A DNA stretch of 64,000 bases from Devosia sp. Root685 (GCF_001427875.1 NZ_LMHK01000002.1:1299436-1363435); one strand, 5' to 3'. Shown: positions 8,698 through 19,272, numbered from the stretch's first letter. Notes: generated by a model from the sequence alone, not told the origin. A program made the numbers and translations.

Positions 8698-9246
8698 ATG
8701 GCGACCACGACGGCCAAAGAAAATAGCTTCCACCCGATTGCACACACGCTCGATTTAGGGGCCGTGGCGCAATTGGCGCTGGCCGCCACTCTGCCGCTTG
8801 CCGCCTTCGGCGCCGCCAATTTTCTTGGCGAAGCCGTGGGCCTCCAGCCGCACTTTTTCTCCCCCGCGGGCCTGCCCGGCTGGGCCGGTGCAGCAATGCA
8901 CCTCGTGCTGCTGTTTCTCGTCGGCCTCGCCATTGGCCTTGCGACAAAACAGAACCGCGCCGTCCTCCCCTGGGGCATCGCGCTGGTCATCGCCATGATC
9001 GCTTTCCCGTTTCCCGCCGCCGCGCTCGATTCTCTGGGTCTGGCCCTGGTCATGGCAGGTGTGCTTCTCCTCGCCATTGCCACTGGCCTGCGCGTTGCCG
9101 CCGCGTCTAGCCTTGGCGGCTGGCTGATGCTTCCGGCTCTTGTCTGGATCGGTTTTGGTGCCGCCCTTGGCCTTGCCATTGCGGCCGCCTGGAGCCCGCC
9201 CTTCGCGCTGATCACTGCGCAAAATCCGCCCGCCGCCGCCCCTTAA
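8698..9246 (+). CDS. Hypothetical multi-pass membrane protein
   Basis: A 182-residue hydrophobic protein with about five predicted membrane helices, in the regions VAQLALAATLPLAAFGAANF, AGAAMHLVLLFLVGLAIGLA, LPWGIALVIAMIAFPF, LGLALVMAGVLLLAIATGL and LPALVWIGFGAALGLAIAAA. The ATG at 8698 has GGGAG 8 bp upstream; the ATG at 8677 has no ribosome site. I do not recognise the family. It is not a clear TspO/MBR protein because that family's Trp-rich pattern is missing. Confidence 0.7.
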   Translation: MATTTAKENSFHPIAHTLDLGAVAQLALAATLPLAAFGAANFLGEAVGLQPHFFSPAGLPGWAGAAMHLVLLFLVGLAIGLATKQNRAVLPWGIALVIAMIAFPFPAAALDSLGLALVMAGVLLLAIATGLRVAAASSLGGWLMLPALVWIGFGAALGLAIAAAWSPPFALITAQNPPAAAP

Positions 9247-9327
9247 ACCCAGTTACCGCAAAGTGCCTTCTTGCGAGTGGTGCCTCTGCGCGCCATGTGA
9301 GGGCAACCTCATCCATTGGAGCGTAAG

Positions 9328-9966
9328 ATGGCTCGCTTGCTCAAGATCGATGTCTTTACCGATGTCGTATGCCCCTGGTGCCTCGTCGGCTCCGCCCGTC
9401 TCGATCAGGCTCTCGCCAATCTCCCCGACGACGTCGAAGTGGCCGTTGAAAATCACCCCTTCTATCTCGACCCCACCGTTCCGCCCGAAGGCGTCGATGT
9501 CGGCGAAATGCTGAAGGAAAAGTACGGCCGCGACCCCAAGGAAATGTGGGCCCGCGTCGAAGGCGAAGCGGAAAAGGCCGGCATTGATCTCGATCTGTCC
9601 CAGCAACCGCGCATGTTCAATACCGCCAAGGCGCACACCATCACCCGCCTCTCTAAAGCCAATGGCAACCAGCACGAATTGGCCAATGCCATTGCCGAGG
9701 CCTATTTCCTCGACCACCAGCAGATCAACGACGACAATGTGCTTGCCGATGTCGCGGTAAAGTTCGGCTGGGATCGCGGCGATGCGCTCGACGCCATGAA
9801 CGACGCCAACGAGCTCGCAATCACCGAACAGCTCGCCACCTCAGCGGCCCAGCAGGGCATTCGCGGCGTGCCCTTTTTCGTCTTCGGGGAAAAATACGCC
9901 CTTTCCGGCGCCCAGCCCGACGAGGTTTTCGCCCAGGCGCTCGAAAAGACCATTTCCGAACTCTGA
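9328..9966 (+). CDS. DsbA-family (FrnE-like) thioredoxin-fold oxidoreductase
   Basis: A 212-residue cytoplasmic DsbA-like protein. A CPWC redox motif (Cys15 and Cys18) follows the first strand, a helical insertion occupies the middle, and the conserved cis-proline is in GIRGVPFFVF. It resembles the FrnE and 2-hydroxychromene-2-carboxylate isomerase group, but true isomerases usually have Ser in place of the first Cys, so a disulfide or thiol role is more likely. The ATG at 9328 has GGAG 6 bp ahead. Confidence 0.88.
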   Translation: MARLLKIDVFTDVVCPWCLVGSARLDQALANLPDDVEVAVENHPFYLDPTVPPEGVDVGEMLKEKYGRDPKEMWARVEGEAEKAGIDLDLSQQPRMFNTAKAHTITRLSKANGNQHELANAIAEAYFLDHQQINDDNVLADVAVKFGWDRGDALDAMNDANELAITEQLATSAAQQGIRGVPFFVFGEKYALSGAQPDEVFAQALEKTISEL

Positions 9967-10052
9967 ACTAGCCGCCGGTTTCGGGACAAAGACATGCCCA
10001 AGCACGCCAAGCCTGCTATAGGCTTGGCGGAAAGCTGTTCGGGAACACGCCG

Positions 10053-10865
10053 GTGAAGTTCATTCGTATCGGGGCCATCGCCCTCATCGCTCTGGTCCTC
10101 GTGATCTATACGGGGGCCGTTGGCTTCATGTATTTCAACCAGCGCGCCCTGCAATATGAGGCGACTGGCGAGATAACGCCCCTCGCCGGCGCAGCCCTTC
10201 CAAACGCCACGGAAATTTCCATTCCCGTCGATGGCGCAGTCATCAATGGCTGGTACCAGCCACCCCAGCCCGGCAAGCCCCTGATTGTCTATTACAAAGG
10301 CAATTCCGGCAGTTTTTCCGCCGAACACATTCGCTACGAGCGCTTCGTCTCTGAAGGCTTTGGTTTCCTCGCCTTCGACTATCGCGGCTTTCCGCTCTCT
10401 CCCGGCGCCATCAGCGAAGCGGGCATTCTCGACGACGCCATCGCCGCCTACGACTGGGCCGCCGCCAAAAATGTCCCGATCGTCATCTGGGGGCGCTCGC
10501 TCGGCACGGGGCCCGCGACCTATGTCGCCAGCGAGCGCGATGCAAAAGCGCTGCTGCTTGAAACGCCCTTCCTTTCCGCTGTCGCCGTCGCTGCCGAGCG
10601 CTATCCCATCCTCCCGGTAAGCTGGGTCATGCTCGACCAGTTCCGCTCCGATGAATGGATCGCCGACGTCACCGAACCCGTCATGGTCGCGCACGGCACT
10701 GCCGACCGCACCATCGACGTATCCAATGGCGAACGCCTCTTTGCCCTCGCGCCCAATCCCGACGAGCTTTGGATCGTCCCCAATGCCGGCCATTCCGACC
10801 TTTGGAACGCCGACATCTGGGAGAAGGCCAAAGCCTTCTTCATCCGCTCAGGAGCGGTGAACTGA
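10053..10865 (+). CDS. Membrane-anchored alpha/beta hydrolase (ABHD13/BEM46-like)
   Basis: A 270-residue protein. One N-terminal membrane helix (residues 5-25) anchors an alpha/beta hydrolase domain. The nucleophile elbow is WGRSLGTG (Ser149). The Asp in AHGTADRTI and the His in NAGHSDLW complete the triad. The GTG start at 10053 has a GGGA site 8 bp before it. A hairpin (10006-10028) lies in its leader. The substrate is unknown; such proteins are usually placed with serine lipases or peptidases of the BEM46 group. Confidence 0.82.
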   Translation: MKFIRIGAIALIALVLVIYTGAVGFMYFNQRALQYEATGEITPLAGAALPNATEISIPVDGAVINGWYQPPQPGKPLIVYYKGNSGSFSAEHIRYERFVSEGFGFLAFDYRGFPLSPGAISEAGILDDAIAAYDWAAAKNVPIVIWGRSLGTGPATYVASERDAKALLLETPFLSAVAVAAERYPILPVSWVMLDQFRSDEWIADVTEPVMVAHGTADRTIDVSNGERLFALAPNPDELWIVPNAGHSDLWNADIWEKAKAFFIRSGAVN

Positions 10866-10900
10866 CCTCCACCACCAGCAACACCCCCGCCGGCCCCGCC

Positions 10901-12082
10901 ATGTCGGGACGCCGCACGGCGATCATCGGCGGCCTCATGGTGGCGACGGGGCCGTTGAGCCTGACGCTCTATGCGCCCGCCTTGCCGTCCCTCGTCACCG
11001 ATCTCTCGACCGATGACGCCGGCGGCAAGCTGACGCTCACCGTCTATTTCGCCGCCTTCGCGCTGGCCCAACTCATCTGCGGCCCTCTTTCGGACCGCTT
11101 TGGCCGCCGCGCCGTGGGCATCGTCTTCTTCGCGATCTACGTCCTTGGCGGCCTCGTCGCCACTTTCGCGCCCAGCCTCGAAGTGCTGCTGCTCGGCCGC
11201 ATATTACAAGGTTTTGGCGTCTCCGCCGGCGTCGCGCTTTCGCGCGCCATGGTGCGCGATCTCTTTGTCGGCCGCGAGGCCATCGGCATTCTCACGCTCA
11301 TCAATCTCGTGCTCACCGTCGCGCCCGCCGTCGCCCCGACCCTTGGCAGCGCCATCATGCTTATCGGTTCCTGGCACGTCATGTTCATGGTCATGGCCGC
11401 CTTCGGCCTCGCCATCATCGCCCTGCTCGGTTTTTCCGCGCGCGAAACCCTGCCCGAGGATCGCCGCGTTCCGCTAAAACCGTCCACCATCGTCGGCAAT
11501 TACGGCCGGCTCCTCCGCGCCCCCGCCTTCCTGCTGCCGGCCGGCACCCTCGCCGCCGCTTTTGGTGGTTTTTATGCTTCGGCCGCGCTCCTGCCCTTCG
11601 TGCTCATCGGCCAGATCGGCCTAACGCCTTTTCAGTTCGCCATGGCCATGCTGATCCAGACCGGCTCCTTCATCACCGGCAATATCATCGCCGCACGCCT
11701 CTCAAAGCATCTCGATGGCTGGCAATTGGTCGCCATCGGCCTTGTCCTGATCGCGCTCGCCGGCCTCGCCTATGCCATCGGTCCGCGCATCTGGCCCGGC
11801 GAAGTGCTCGCCGTCATGATCCCCGTTGGCCTCTGGATGCTCTCGCTCGCCTGCCTCAGCCCCAGCGCCACCGCCGCTGCCATGTCCGGTTTCGGCGAAA
11901 TCGCCGGCTCGGCCGGCGCGCTCACCGGCTTCTTCCAGATGGGCGGCGGCTTCCTCGCCTCCCTCGCCGGCACGGTCCTGTTCCCCGAAGCCCGCACCGC
12001 CCTCGTCACCCTCATGCCCATGCTTGCAGCGCTGGCCATCATTCTGGCAATCATAGATCTGCGACGCGTGCGGAAGGCATAG
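10901..12082 (+). CDS. MFS multidrug transporter (Bcr/CflA type)
   Basis: A 393-residue transporter with 12 membrane helices. The MFS motif between helices 2 and 3 is GPLSDRFGRRAVG, and motif C lies in the fifth helix region (LTVAPAVAPTLGSAI). These place it in the DHA1 Bcr/CflA drug:proton exporters. It exports small molecules through the inner membrane. The start is uncertain: the ATG at 10901 has no clear ribosome site, and the frame stays open upstream from the end of the preceding hydrolase gene, so the two are probably translationally linked. Confidence 0.85.
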   Translation: MSGRRTAIIGGLMVATGPLSLTLYAPALPSLVTDLSTDDAGGKLTLTVYFAAFALAQLICGPLSDRFGRRAVGIVFFAIYVLGGLVATFAPSLEVLLLGRILQGFGVSAGVALSRAMVRDLFVGREAIGILTLINLVLTVAPAVAPTLGSAIMLIGSWHVMFMVMAAFGLAIIALLGFSARETLPEDRRVPLKPSTIVGNYGRLLRAPAFLLPAGTLAAAFGGFYASAALLPFVLIGQIGLTPFQFAMAMLIQTGSFITGNIIAARLSKHLDGWQLVAIGLVLIALAGLAYAIGPRIWPGEVLAVMIPVGLWMLSLACLSPSATAAAMSGFGEIAGSAGALTGFFQMGGGFLASLAGTVLFPEARTALVTLMPMLAALAIILAIIDLRRVRKA

Positions 12083-12123
12083 CCTCTTCGCTGCCTAGAG
12101 CCGATATTTCTCCCCCACCCTCG

Positions 12124-12193
12124 ATGTCACCCCGGCGAAGGCCGGGACCATCTTGAGATCTCAGGTTGGATCCCGGCCTTCGCCGGGATGACA
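12124..12193. repeat. About 70-bp palindromic repeat element
   Basis: Arms CCCCGGCGAAGGCCGGG and CCCGGCCTTCGCCGGGATGACA flank a centre around TGAGATCTCA, so almost the whole element folds on itself. The copy at 31488-31561 is nearly identical. It lies between the convergent MFS gene and rpsU. Confidence 0.85.
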
Positions 12194-12225
12194 GCCGGTG
12201 TGGAAACAGGCATCACCCCACCCCC

Positions 12226-12260
12226 AAAAACAAAAACGCCGCCCAAAAGGACGGCGTTTT
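12226..12260 (-). terminator. Rho-independent terminator of rpsU
   Basis: Read leftward, ACGCCGTCC-TTTT-GGGCGGCGT is followed by TTTTTGTTTTTGGG. It lies 20 bp after the rpsU stop codon. Confidence 0.85.
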
Positions 12261-12280
12261 CAAATCTAATACTGCGCCAA

Positions 12281-12508
12281 CTAGTTGCGCGGCGGCGGCG
12301 CGGCAATCAAGCCTTCGCGCTGTGCGCGCTTGCGGGCCAGCTTGCGGGCGCGGCGAACGGCCTCTGCCTTGTAGCGAGCCTTCTTTTCGGAGGGCTTTTC
12401 GTAGTAGTTGCGAAGCTTCATCTCGCGGAAGACGCCTTCGCGCTGCAGCTTCTTCTTCAGGGCGCGCAGCGCCTGGTCAACATTGTTATCGCGAACGACT
12501 ACTTGCAA
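12281..12508 (-). CDS. rpsU: 30S ribosomal protein S21
   Basis: A 75-residue basic protein starting [20 protein letters not shown], the standard S21 N-terminus. Its Arg/Lys-rich C-terminus [15 protein letters not shown] is the alphaproteobacterial form. It is part of the 30S subunit near the anti-Shine-Dalgarno end. The start codon must be TTG: the family's first residues begin exactly there and an in-frame TGA lies two codons upstream. A strong terminator follows. Confidence 0.97.
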   Translation of the reverse strand: MQVVVRDNNVDQALRALKKKLQREGVFREMKLRNYYEKPSEKKARYKAEAVRRARKLARKRAQREGLIAAPPPRN

Positions 12509-12723
12509 AGGTCAACTGCCCTTTCAAAGCTTTGGCACATTGTCATTATTCGATGCGAAATAGCCATAACAACCACTTCGCCGACCAGCCGAGCCGGTCA
12601 CCGTGGCGCGCTATATAGCTCGCCTCCAGGAACTTGTCCACATGGGAGTTGAGGAAATTCGGCGTATTGCCTCAATTTCCGAAGCGGTCTACCGCTTCAT
12701 AATCGCGCTCAAAGGCTTGTACC

Positions 12724-13416
12724 ATGCTGACACCCGTCGTCTTCCTGCCCGGTCTTCTGTGCGACGCCCGACTGTGGCGCGACGTGGTCCAGCCGCTGCG
12801 CGACGAAATCGCGCCCATGGTCGCCGACCTGACCCTTGATGACTCGGTCGCCGCCATGGCCAGCCGCACGCTCGCCGCCGCCCCGCCGCGTTTCGCCCTC
12901 GCGAGCCTCTCGATGGGTGGCTATGTGGCGCTGGAAATCATGCGCCAGGCCCCCGACCGCGTAACCCATCTGGCCCTCCTCGACACTTCCGCCCGCCCCG
13001 ACAGCGACGAACGCCGCGAAGCTCGCCGCAAGGGCATCGATAATGTGAAGCTCGGGAAATTCATCGGCGTGTCGCGCAGCCTACTGCCAAGCCTCCTCGC
13101 CAAGCGCAACCTCAATACCCCGCTCTCCGAAGAGGTGCAGGCCATGGCCGAGCGCCTCGGGCAGGAGGCCTATATCCGCCAACAGATGGCGATCCTCGGC
13201 CGCATCGACTCTCGTCTTGATCTACCCAAGATCACGGTCCCCACGCTGATCGGCGTCGGCACCGAAGATGCGCTGACCCCGCCCGAACTCGCCGAGGAAA
13301 TGGCCGCGACCATTCCCCATGCCGATATTGTCCGCTTCGCCAAAAGCGGCCACCTGCCGACCATGGAAAACCCCAAGGCCGTCGCCGACGCGTTCAGGAA
13401 CTGGCTCGCCCGCTGA
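12724..13416 (+). CDS. Alpha/beta-hydrolase fold protein
   Basis: A 230-residue hydrolase. Residues 6-12 (VFLPGLL) form the oxyanion region, the nucleophile elbow is ASLSMGGY (Ser63), and the Asp in GVGTEDALTP and the His in KSGHLPTMENP complete the triad. Close relatives carry generic names such as alpha/beta hydrolase. Its stop codon abuts the stop codon of the convergent purK gene with no spacer. Confidence 0.85.
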   Translation: MLTPVVFLPGLLCDARLWRDVVQPLRDEIAPMVADLTLDDSVAAMASRTLAAAPPRFALASLSMGGYVALEIMRQAPDRVTHLALLDTSARPDSDERREARRKGIDNVKLGKFIGVSRSLLPSLLAKRNLNTPLSEEVQAMAERLGQEAYIRQQMAILGRIDSRLDLPKITVPTLIGVGTEDALTPPELAEEMAATIPHADIVRFAKSGHLPTMENPKAVADAFRNWLAR

Positions 13417-14505
13417 TTATTGGCTCCGCACGATCTTGTTGATGTGCCCCATCTTCCGCCCCGGCCGCGCTTCCGCCTTGCCATAAAGATGCGGCTGGGT
13501 ATCGCCGTCGATGCCATCGGGCACCACGTCCACTTCGTCCCCGACCAGGTTCTGCATCACCACATCGGCATAGCGCCTGGGATCGCCGAGCGGCCAGCCC
13601 GCCACCGCCCGCATATGCTGCTCGAACTGGTCGGTGAGGCACACGGCCTCGGTCCAGTGCCCGGAATTGTGCACGCGCGGCGCGATCTCGTTGACGATGA
13701 GACTTGGCCGCTCTCCACCGAGCACGAAAAATTCCACGCCAAGAACACCGACATAGTCGAGCGCCACCACAATAACCTTGGCCAGCATGGCAGCGTGCTT
13801 TGCGATGCCCGGCGCAACATCGGCCGGAACAGTGGACGTGAATAGAATATGGTCCCGATGCACGTTCTCGGCCGGATCGAACGCCCTGACCGACCCATCG
13901 GCCCCGCGCGCCACCACCACGGAAATTTCCTTTTCGAAGGGCACAAACCCCTCGAGCACCAGCGGATGCGGCTTCAATTCGGCAAAAGCGGCTTCAGCAT
14001 CACCCGGCTCGCGCAGCACCCGCTGCCCCTTGCCGTCATAGCCCAGACGCGTCGTCTTCAGCACCGCCGGCAGACCCAGTTCGGCCACCGCCGCCTGCAA
14101 ATCCTCAAGCGAATGCACCACCCGATACGGCGCCACCGGAATATTCTTCGAAGCCAAAAAACCCTTCTCGGCCAGCCGGTCCTGCGAAATCGCCAAAGCA
14201 TTGGCGCCCGGTCGCAGCGGCTTCAGGCTCGCGAGAATTTCCGCCGTCGCCGCCGGTACATTCTCGAATTCATAGGTGATGACATCGACCTCGGCCGCAA
14301 AAGCCCGCAGCGCCGCCTCGTCGTCATATTCAGCCACCGTCTTGAACGGGGTCACATCAAAAGCCGGGCTCTGCGGATCCGGGCAATAGATATGGCTCTT
14401 CAGCCCAAGTTTGGCACCGGCAAGGGCCAGCATGCGGCCAAGCTGCCCGCCCCCCAGAATACCAATGGTGGAACCAGGACGCAGCGAGACGGGGAGATCG
14501 GACAA
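13417..14505 (-). CDS. purK: 5-(carboxyamino)imidazole ribonucleotide synthase
   Basis: ATP-grasp enzyme of purine synthesis. It converts AIR, bicarbonate and ATP to N5-CAIR, which PurE then rearranges. The N-terminal GILGGGQLGRMLALAG is the typical PurK start, the ATP-grasp region contains KTTRLGYDGKGQ, and the metal/substrate region contains NEIAPRVHNSGHWT. No ATG gives family length. The TTG at 14503-14505, 4 bp after the purE stop, gives 362 residues and is preferred; longer in-frame starts would run inside purE. It forms an operon with purE. Confidence 0.93.
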   Translation of the reverse strand: MSDLPVSLRPGSTIGILGGGQLGRMLALAGAKLGLKSHIYCPDPQSPAFDVTPFKTVAEYDDEAALRAFAAEVDVITYEFENVPAATAEILASLKPLRPGANALAISQDRLAEKGFLASKNIPVAPYRVVHSLEDLQAAVAELGLPAVLKTTRLGYDGKGQRVLREPGDAEAAFAELKPHPLVLEGFVPFEKEISVVVARGADGSVRAFDPAENVHRDHILFTSTVPADVAPGIAKHAAMLAKVIVVALDYVGVLGVEFFVLGGERPSLIVNEIAPRVHNSGHWTEAVCLTDQFEQHMRAVAGWPLGDPRRYADVVMQNLVGDEVDVVPDGIDGDTQPHLYGKAEARPGRKMGHINKIVRSQ

Positions 14506-14509
14506 GGCG

Positions 14510-15001
14510 CTACTCGGTATCGGAAGGAAATTGTGGCACGGCCGCGGTCTGCCGCGCGCGATGCGCATCGAGCCGGTCAGCCAGTTCATCATCGTTGAGC
14601 GCCAAGACGGCGGCAGCAAGCAGCGCCGCATTGATCGCACCCGGCTCGCCGATGGCCAGCGTGCCGACAGGCACCCCGCCCGGCATCTGCACGATGGAAT
14701 AAAGACTATCCATGCCGCTCAGCGCCTTGGAACGCACCGGCACGCCAAAAACCGGCAGCGGCGTCATCGCCGCGATCATCCCCGGCAGGTGCGCAGCCCC
14801 CCCGGCCCCGGCAATGATGATCTTGAAGCCTTCCGCCTTGGCATTCATGGCGAAATCGACCATCCGCTCGGGCGTACGATGCGCCGAAACGATCCGCGCC
14901 TCATATTCAATTTCGAGATTTTCGAGGGTTTCGGCGCAGAGCCGCATGGTGGGCCAGTCCGATTGGCTGCCCATGACAATGGCAACTGATGGCTTGAGCA
15001 T
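14510..15001 (-). CDS. purE: N5-carboxyaminoimidazole ribonucleotide mutase
   Basis: A 163-residue class I PurE. The active-site loop [10 protein letters not shown] is at residues 10-19. The conserved SAHRTPERM and [13 protein letters not shown] motifs follow. It converts N5-CAIR to CAIR in purine biosynthesis and sits directly upstream of purK with a 4-bp gap. Confidence 0.96.
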   Translation of the reverse strand: MLKPSVAIVMGSQSDWPTMRLCAETLENLEIEYEARIVSAHRTPERMVDFAMNAKAEGFKIIIAGAGGAAHLPGMIAAMTPLPVFGVPVRSKALSGMDSLYSIVQMPGGVPVGTLAIGEPGAINAALLAAAVLALNDDELADRLDAHRARQTAAVPQFPSDTE

Positions 15002-15084
15002 GGCGAGTTCTCCCCCTGCCGCTCCGCAAAGCGCGCATCTAGCCTAAAATGCGGCAGCGCTCAAGGCATGAGCCGCCAAAAGCG

Positions 15085-15300
15085 TCAGGCAATGATATCG
15101 GGCAGCAGGAAGCTTTCGAGCTGCACGATGCGATCTTTCAGCGCCAGCTTGCGCTTCTTGAGCCGCTGCACCAGCATCCGGTCGGCAAATTGCGATTGCG
15201 TCAAAGTGTGGATGGCGGCGTCGAGATCCGCGTGTTCCTGGCGCTTTGTCGCCAGCTCCAGCCCGAACTGGGCTTCCTGTTCCTTGTCGAGCTGCAACAT
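15085..15300 (-). CDS. DUF465 / YdcH-family small protein
   Basis: A 71-residue helical protein with the DUF465 core LVQRLKKRKLALKDRIVQLE near its C-terminus, preceded by one long helix. Function is unknown. The ATG at 15298-15300 is preferred over a TTG one codon upstream. A second DUF465 gene is divergent from it at 15453, so the pair shares a 152-bp promoter region. Confidence 0.85.
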   Translation of the reverse strand: MLQLDKEQEAQFGLELATKRQEHADLDAAIHTLTQSQFADRMLVQRLKKRKLALKDRIVQLESFLLPDIIA

Positions 15301-15452
15301 CAACGAAACCGGCTATTCGTGCCCCACTTACCCTTGGTTAACCCATCACATCACGATTTGCATCAGATTTCGGTGAGCGTCTCCGGGGCCGTCGACAAAG
15401 CATGAAAGATTTGTGACTATGCCTCTGTCCACGATGTCTAAGGGAGTTGTCT

Positions 15453-15629
15453 ATGACCACTGAAGGCCACATCGAAGCGCTGGAACGGCGCCATCAGGAA
15501 CTGGACCGGCGGATTCAGGCAGAGATGCAGAACCGCCAAATGGATGACCTGATGGTCTCCGCGCTGAAACGGAAGAAGCTGGAAGTAAAAGACGCAATCA
15601 CCCGCTTCAACATAACCGAACGGCATTAG
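15453..15629 (+). CDS. DUF465 / YdcH-family small protein
   Basis: A 58-residue protein: a short helix (EALERRHQELDRRIQAEM) then the DUF465 motif LMVSALKRKKLEVKDAITR. The ATG at 15453 has AAGGGAG 8 bp upstream. It is likely a small helical-hairpin protein of unknown role, and a divergent paralogue of the gene at 15085-15300. A probable terminator follows. Confidence 0.87.
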   Translation: MTTEGHIEALERRHQELDRRIQAEMQNRQMDDLMVSALKRKKLEVKDAITRFNITERH

Positions 15630-15661
15630 TCTGGTTGGACGACCACACTGACTGAATTCTG

Positions 15662-15690
15662 GGGTCACGGAATTTTCCGCGGCCCTTTTT
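15662..15690 (+). terminator. Probable Rho-independent terminator after the DUF465 gene
   Basis: GGGTCACGGA pairs with TCCGCGGCCC (one G-T wobble and one mismatch) around an ATTT loop, followed by TTTTTAT. Confidence 0.6.
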
Positions 15691-15814
15691 ATTTGCCTCG
15701 CTGTCGGCGCCAGAAATTCGTTAGGATTAACACCCTCTTAAGCCACTTTCCTCATTCTCTCCCAAAACGGCACACCCGATTCGTGCCGGGCAACGAAACA
15801 AACTTGGGATAGGC

Positions 15815-17299
<1,485 letters not shown>

Positions 17300-17436
17300 A
17301 CGCAGTTCATCGCGGGCGTAAACGACGTTTATCGCCAGCGGCCTGAGCTTTTGGCATGGAAGCCCTGACCATACCGCCCTTGCGTTATGGCGGGGCCGTG
17401 CTTTAGAGCACGGGCAACAAAAACAGCCCCAGTCGT

Positions 17437-17526
17437 CCTCATGGTGCACCAGTAGCCCTCATGGTGAGGTGCTTTGCTTTTGGCAAAGCCTCGAACCACG
17501 AGGGCGTGCCGCGCCGCCACGGGGAC
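17437..17526. repeat. CCTCATGGTGAGG-type palindromic intergenic repeat
   Basis: CAGTAGCCCTCATGGTGAGG, then GTGC, a short hairpin (TTTGCTTTTGGCAAA) and CCTCGAACCACGAGGGCGTG, ending in GGGGACCACTG. It is the same family as the blocks at 4201, 22008 and 32938, and lies in the 255-bp gap before the ABC-F gene. Confidence 0.75.
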
Positions 17527-17554
17527 CACTGCACTTCTCTGAAAGCCCAAAAAA

Positions 17555-19177
17555 ATGATCCGCCTCGAAAGCATCGGCAAGCAGAACGGCAAGCAGATTG
17601 TCTTCATCGAGGCGTCGGCGACCCTCCTCAAGGGCGAAAAGATCGGTCTCGTCGGCCCCAATGGCGCGGGCAAGACCACCCTCTTCCGCATGATCACTGG
17701 GGAAGAACAGCCTGACGAAGGCCAGGTCTCGGTCGAGCGCGGCACCACCATCGGCTACTTCAGCCAGGACGTCGGCGAAATGGCCGGCCGCAGCGCCGTC
17801 ACCGAAGTCATGGATGGCGCCGGCCCCGTCAGCACGCTCGTCGTCGAAATGCGCGCCCTTGAAGCCGATATGGGCAATCCCGACAAAGCCGACGAGATGG
17901 ACGCCATCATCGAGCGCTATGGCGAAATCCAGCACCAGTTCGAAGAGCTTGATGGCTACTCGCTCGATGGCCGCGCCCGCGAAGTCCTCGACGGTCTCGG
18001 CTTCTCCCAGGAAATGATGGACGGCGATGTCGGCGCCCTGTCGGGCGGCTGGAAGATGCGCGTCGCGCTGGCCAAAATCCTCCTTATGCGCCCCGACGCA
18101 CTGCTGCTCGACGAACCCTCGAACCACCTCGATCTCGAAAGCCTGATCTGGCTCGAGGCCTTCCTGCAGAATTACCAGGGCGCCCTGTTCATGACCTCGC
18201 ACGATCGCGAATTCATGAACCGCATCTGCACCAAAATCGTCGAGATCGACGCCGGCTCCCTGACCTCCTATTCCGGCAATTACGAATTCTACCAGAGCCA
18301 GCGCGCCATCGCCGAAAAGAACCAGCAGGCGCAATTCGAGCGCCAACAAGCGATGTTGGCGAAGGAGTTAGACTTCATCGCCCGCTTCAAGGCCCGCGCC
18401 TCCCACGCTGCGCAGGTGCAGAGCCGGGTCAAAAAGCTCGACAAGATCGACCGCGTCGAGCCGCCGAAACGCCGCCAGACCGTCGATTTCGAATTCCGCC
18501 CCGCCCCGCGCTCCGGCGAAGACGTTGCGCTTTTGAAGGGCGTTTCAAAGAGCTATGGCTCCCGCTCCATCTATGACGGCCTCGATTTCCACGTCCGCCG
18601 CCGCGAACGCTGGGCCATCATGGGCATCAACGGCGCCGGCAAATCGACATTGCTCAAACTCGTTACCGGCACCACCGACCCCGACACCGGCTCCGTCTCC
18701 CGCGGCCCCTCGGTGAAAATGGCCTATTTCGCCCAGCACGCCATGGATGTGCTCGATGGCGACCTGACCGTCTTCCAGCAGCTAGAATATTCCTTCCCGC
18801 AAGCCGGCCAGGCCCCCCTCCGCGCTTTGGCCGGCGCCTTCGGCTTTTCCGGCGACGAAATCGAAAAGAAATGCCGCGTGCTTTCAGGCGGCGAAAAGGC
18901 GCGTCTCGTCATGGCCATGATGCTGTTCGATCCGCCGAACTTCCTCGTCCTCGACGAGCCGACCAACCACCTCGACATATCAACCAAGGAAATGCTGATC
19001 ACCGCGCTCAGCCAATACGAAGGCACCATGCTCTTCGTCAGCCACGACCGCCACTTCCTCGCCGCGCTCTCCAACCGGGTGCTCGAACTCACCCCGGAGG
19101 GCGTTCATGTCTATGGCGGCGGCTACACCGAATATGTCGCCTCCACCGGCCGCGAAGCCCCGGGCCTCCATAGCTGA
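17555..19177 (+). CDS. ABC-F family ATPase (ribosome-associated, Uup/YbiT-like)
   Basis: A 540-residue protein with two ABC ATPase domains and no membrane part. The first Walker A is GPNGAGKT (residues 34-41), with signature LSGGWKMR and Walker B LLLDEPSNHLDLE. The linker holds a charged, coiled region (EKNQQAQFERQQAML). The second domain has GINGAGKS, LSGGEKAR and LVLDEPTNHLDI. ABC-F proteins bind the ribosomal E-site and affect translation or antibiotic resistance. This one resembles housekeeping types; I see no evidence for a specific drug. Confidence 0.93.
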   Translation: MIRLESIGKQNGKQIVFIEASATLLKGEKIGLVGPNGAGKTTLFRMITGEEQPDEGQVSVERGTTIGYFSQDVGEMAGRSAVTEVMDGAGPVSTLVVEMRALEADMGNPDKADEMDAIIERYGEIQHQFEELDGYSLDGRAREVLDGLGFSQEMMDGDVGALSGGWKMRVALAKILLMRPDALLLDEPSNHLDLESLIWLEAFLQNYQGALFMTSHDREFMNRICTKIVEIDAGSLTSYSGNYEFYQSQRAIAEKNQQAQFERQQAMLAKELDFIARFKARASHAAQVQSRVKKLDKIDRVEPPKRRQTVDFEFRPAPRSGEDVALLKGVSKSYGSRSIYDGLDFHVRRRERWAIMGINGAGKSTLLKLVTGTTDPDTGSVSRGPSVKMAYFAQHAMDVLDGDLTVFQQLEYSFPQAGQAPLRALAGAFGFSGDEIEKKCRVLSGGEKARLVMAMMLFDPPNFLVLDEPTNHLDISTKEMLITALSQYEGTMLFVSHDRHFLAALSNRVLELTPEGVHVYGGGYTEYVASTGREAPGLHS

Positions 19178-19191
19178 GCCCTTTCACCCCA

Positions 19192-19272
19192 CCGCGTCAT
19201 TCCCGCGAAAGCGGGAATCCTGCAGCCACACCCCGGATAGAGAGAGAATCCCGCCTGCGCGGGAAGGACGCT
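19192..19272. repeat. Paired palindromic intergenic repeat (ATTCCCGCGAAAGCGGGAAT type)
   Basis: GCGTCATTCCCGCGAAAGCG and, about 40 bp on, AATCCCGCCTGCGCGGGAAGGACGC are each hairpins and are also complementary to each other (GCGTC at one end, GACGC at the other), so the block forms a larger cruciform-like unit between the ABC-F and porin genes. Confidence 0.75.

Noticed and set aside
10006-10028. Hairpin GCCAAGCC/GGCTTGGC as a terminator after the DsbA-like gene
   Set aside because: A perfect 8-bp stem but no T-tract follows; it may be a leader structure of the next gene, and I cannot show a role.
17396-17413. Hairpin CCGTGCT-TTAG-AGCACGG before the ABC-F gene as an antibiotic-responsive attenuator
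   Set aside because: There is no leader peptide, competing stem or T-tract that I can identify, so an attenuation claim would be speculation.
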